DNA of 64,000 bases from Lewinellaceae bacterium (GTDB lineage: Bacteria > Bacteroidota > Bacteroidia > Chitinophagales > Saprospiraceae): positions 1-64,000 of the forward strand of contig JAHELJ010000006.1 of assembly GCA_024644235.1 (NCBI GenBank), in the 5' to 3' direction. Shown here piece after piece: positions 62,722 to 64,000 of the stretch. Numbering within the stretch: position 1 is the first letter of the stretch; each line of letters starts with the position of its first letter. The notes below the pieces were generated by a model. That model made no database searches. It was not told the DNA's origin and saw only the letters and a program-made list of their open reading frames with translations. The position numbers and the translations under genes were made by a program.

Positions 62722-64000
62722 ATGAGATTTTTAATTAGCCTGATCCTGATATGTTTCATTGCTGCTACCGCCCAGTCGCAATACCGGATAGAAGGTGAAT
62801 TGGCTGGGTACGATCAGTCTGAGATCTACCTGGGATATTACTATGCCGACAAACAATATCTAATGGATACTTCCCAGGTTGAGAAGGGGAAGTTGGTGTT
62901 TGAGGGAAGCGATACGTTGAAACCAGGAGTATACATCGTAGTAATGCCACCCGACAACAGCTACTTCCAGTTGATGGTGAATGAGGGTAACCCAAACTTT
63001 TCGTTTGCTGGTGAAAAAGACCGGTTGGAGCAAACTTTGAAATTTGATAATTCGCCTGATAATCAGCTTTTCTATGAGAACCTGGCCTTTATCGGGGAGC
63101 AAAGGAAAATTGTAGAGGAGTTGCGTCAGAAGATGGAGATTACGGAAGATGAGCAGGTGAAAACAGCGCTGGAAGAAAAGCTGGAGGCTATCAATTTAGA
63201 GGTGACTTCATTTCAGAAAGAGTTAGTCGCTAAGAATCCCGATGGCCTCACCGCAACATTGGTTCGTAGCGGGTTTAATATTGAATTGCCCAAGTTTGAA
63301 GGAACTGAAGAGGAGGTACAGCGGCAACGGTATATTTACTATAAGAAACACTATTTCGATAATATTGATCTTTCTGATGACCGGCTTTTAAGAACTCCAC
63401 AACACGTATTTTTTGATCGGGTTTATCACTATATCGAAAAACTCACTCCTCAGCATCCGGATTCCATTATCGTGAGCCTGGACTATATACTGGGCAAGAT
63501 GGAACCTGCACAGGAAGCTTACAGGTATTTCTTGATAGAATTTCTGAACAAGTATGCCCAGTCTAAGATCGTGGGGATGGATGCTGTGTACGTCCACCTG
63601 GCACTTCAGTATTATGGTAATGGTAAGGCACCCTGGGTAGACGAATCGCAATTGAAGAAGATCATCAGCAATGCGGAAGACGCAAGTCCGACTTTGATTG
63701 GAAAAGTTGCTCCAAATTTTGTCGTGCAACAAAAAGATGGTTCGAACATCAGTTTGGCGGAGGTAAAGGCACTATATATCGTTTTAGTTTTTTGGGCCCA
63801 TGATTGCAGCCATTGCCAGACTTCGATGCCTGAGCTGGTCGAGTTCCACAAGAATTTTCAGGAATCAGACTCCGGGATTCAGGTCTTTTCGGTCTGTACC
63901 AAACTCAATTCTGACGAACCCCCATGCTGGGATTTTGTCACTGAAAAGAATTTAGAAGGCTTACCCGATTGGATCAATGCATCAGATCAGCTCGGTGGTC
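62722..64000 (+). CDS. Thioredoxin-fold protein (TlpA/AhpC-TSA type), cut by window end
   Basis: ATG at 62722 begins a signal peptide (MRFLISLILICFIAATAQSQ) and the frame stays open to the end of the window (426 codons). A DUF4369-like N-terminal beta domain (YRIEGELAGYDQSEIYLGYY) is followed by a helical middle region. From about 336 a thioredoxin-like domain (IGKVAPNFVVQQKDGSNISL) carries the redox motif Cys362-Ser-His-Cys365 in WAHDCSHCQTSMPEL. Such proteins act as periplasmic thiol-disulphide exchangers in Bacteroidota. The true end is not visible. Confidence 0.9.
   Translation, partial: MRFLISLILICFIAATAQSQYRIEGELAGYDQSEIYLGYYYADKQYLMDTSQVEKGKLVFEGSDTLKPGVYIVVMPPDNSYFQLMVNEGNPNFSFAGEKDRLEQTLKFDNSPDNQLFYENLAFIGEQRKIVEELRQKMEITEDEQVKTALEEKLEAINLEVTSFQKELVAKNPDGLTATLVRSGFNIELPKFEGTEEEVQRQRYIYYKKHYFDNIDLSDDRLLRTPQHVFFDRVYHYIEKLTPQHPDSIIVSLDYILGKMEPAQEAYRYFLIEFLNKYAQSKIVGMDAVYVHLALQYYGNGKAPWVDESQLKKIISNAEDASPTLIGKVAPNFVVQQKDGSNISLAEVKALYIVLVFWAHDCSHCQTSMPELVEFHKNFQESDSGIQVFSVCTKLNSDEPPCWDFVTEKNLEGLPDWINASDQLGG

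Overview
The window comes from a chromosome of a Bacteroidota bacterium. The evidence is two proteins with C-terminal type IX secretion (Por) sorting domains, a DUF3822 gene overlapping rsmD, LytTR regulator pairs, a very large lipoprotein alpha-2-macroglobulin, DUF4369/thioredoxin-type proteins, and few Shine-Dalgarno sequences. A free-living Saprospiria/Lewinella-like or related marine lineage would fit, but I cannot place it below phylum level with certainty. No rRNA, tRNA, CRISPR array, phage or intact insertion sequence was seen.

Left part (1-16.7 kb) is accessory metabolism. It holds a CBM9-like secreted protein and then a mosaic of short repeats (1.1-1.6 kb). Next come a secreted EEP-family phosphodiesterase, a sugar isomerase-like protein, an aromatic amino acid decarboxylase beside a Tat-exported flavoprotein, a GH32-like enzyme with non-standard catalytic motifs, and a T9SS-sorted leucine-rich protein. 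A NarL-type two-component pair follows, with a trimeric surface-fibre gene (peptidase S74 chaperone domain) lying between regulator and kinase.

16.7-21.4 kb is a decay zone. It contains a broken VOC/glyoxalase gene, a broken GNAT gene joined to the first 25 codons of a lost FAD oxidoreductase, a truncated S41 peptidase, an intact PAP2 phosphatase, and a histidine kinase with three in-frame stops and a frameshift. The kinase's response-regulator partner is intact.

21.5-34.6 kb has a coupled nramp-like/pxpA/pxpB/pxpC operon for 5-oxoproline use and an ECF42-type sigma factor with its DGPF/YCII partner. It also has a duplicated-domain lipoprotein, a dockerin-bearing T9SS protein, a fructosamine-kinase family gene and a LytS/LytR-type pair.

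34.8-64 kb is mostly core. One run is folE-fabD-yqgE-ABC-F-nitrilase. Another is mrp-nifU-pyrF-yjbR-FAD oxidoreductase-A2M. Others are tsaD, DUF3822-rsmD-argS-glnS and pyrR-pyrB, and a truncated thioredoxin-fold protein ends the window. Between the first two runs, on the minus strand, lies a RluA pseudouridine synthase coupled to an unusual single-frame fusion of RibF (FAD synthetase/riboflavin kinase) with a GT2 glycosyltransferase.

The strongest leads are the RibF-GT2 fusion, the nramp-like transporter without its metal ligands inside the pxp operon, the atypical GH32 protein, the decay zone with an orphaned regulator, and a perfect terminator-like palindrome that seems to encode the start of the DUF3822 protein. 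No wholly new multi-gene defence or mobile system was identified.
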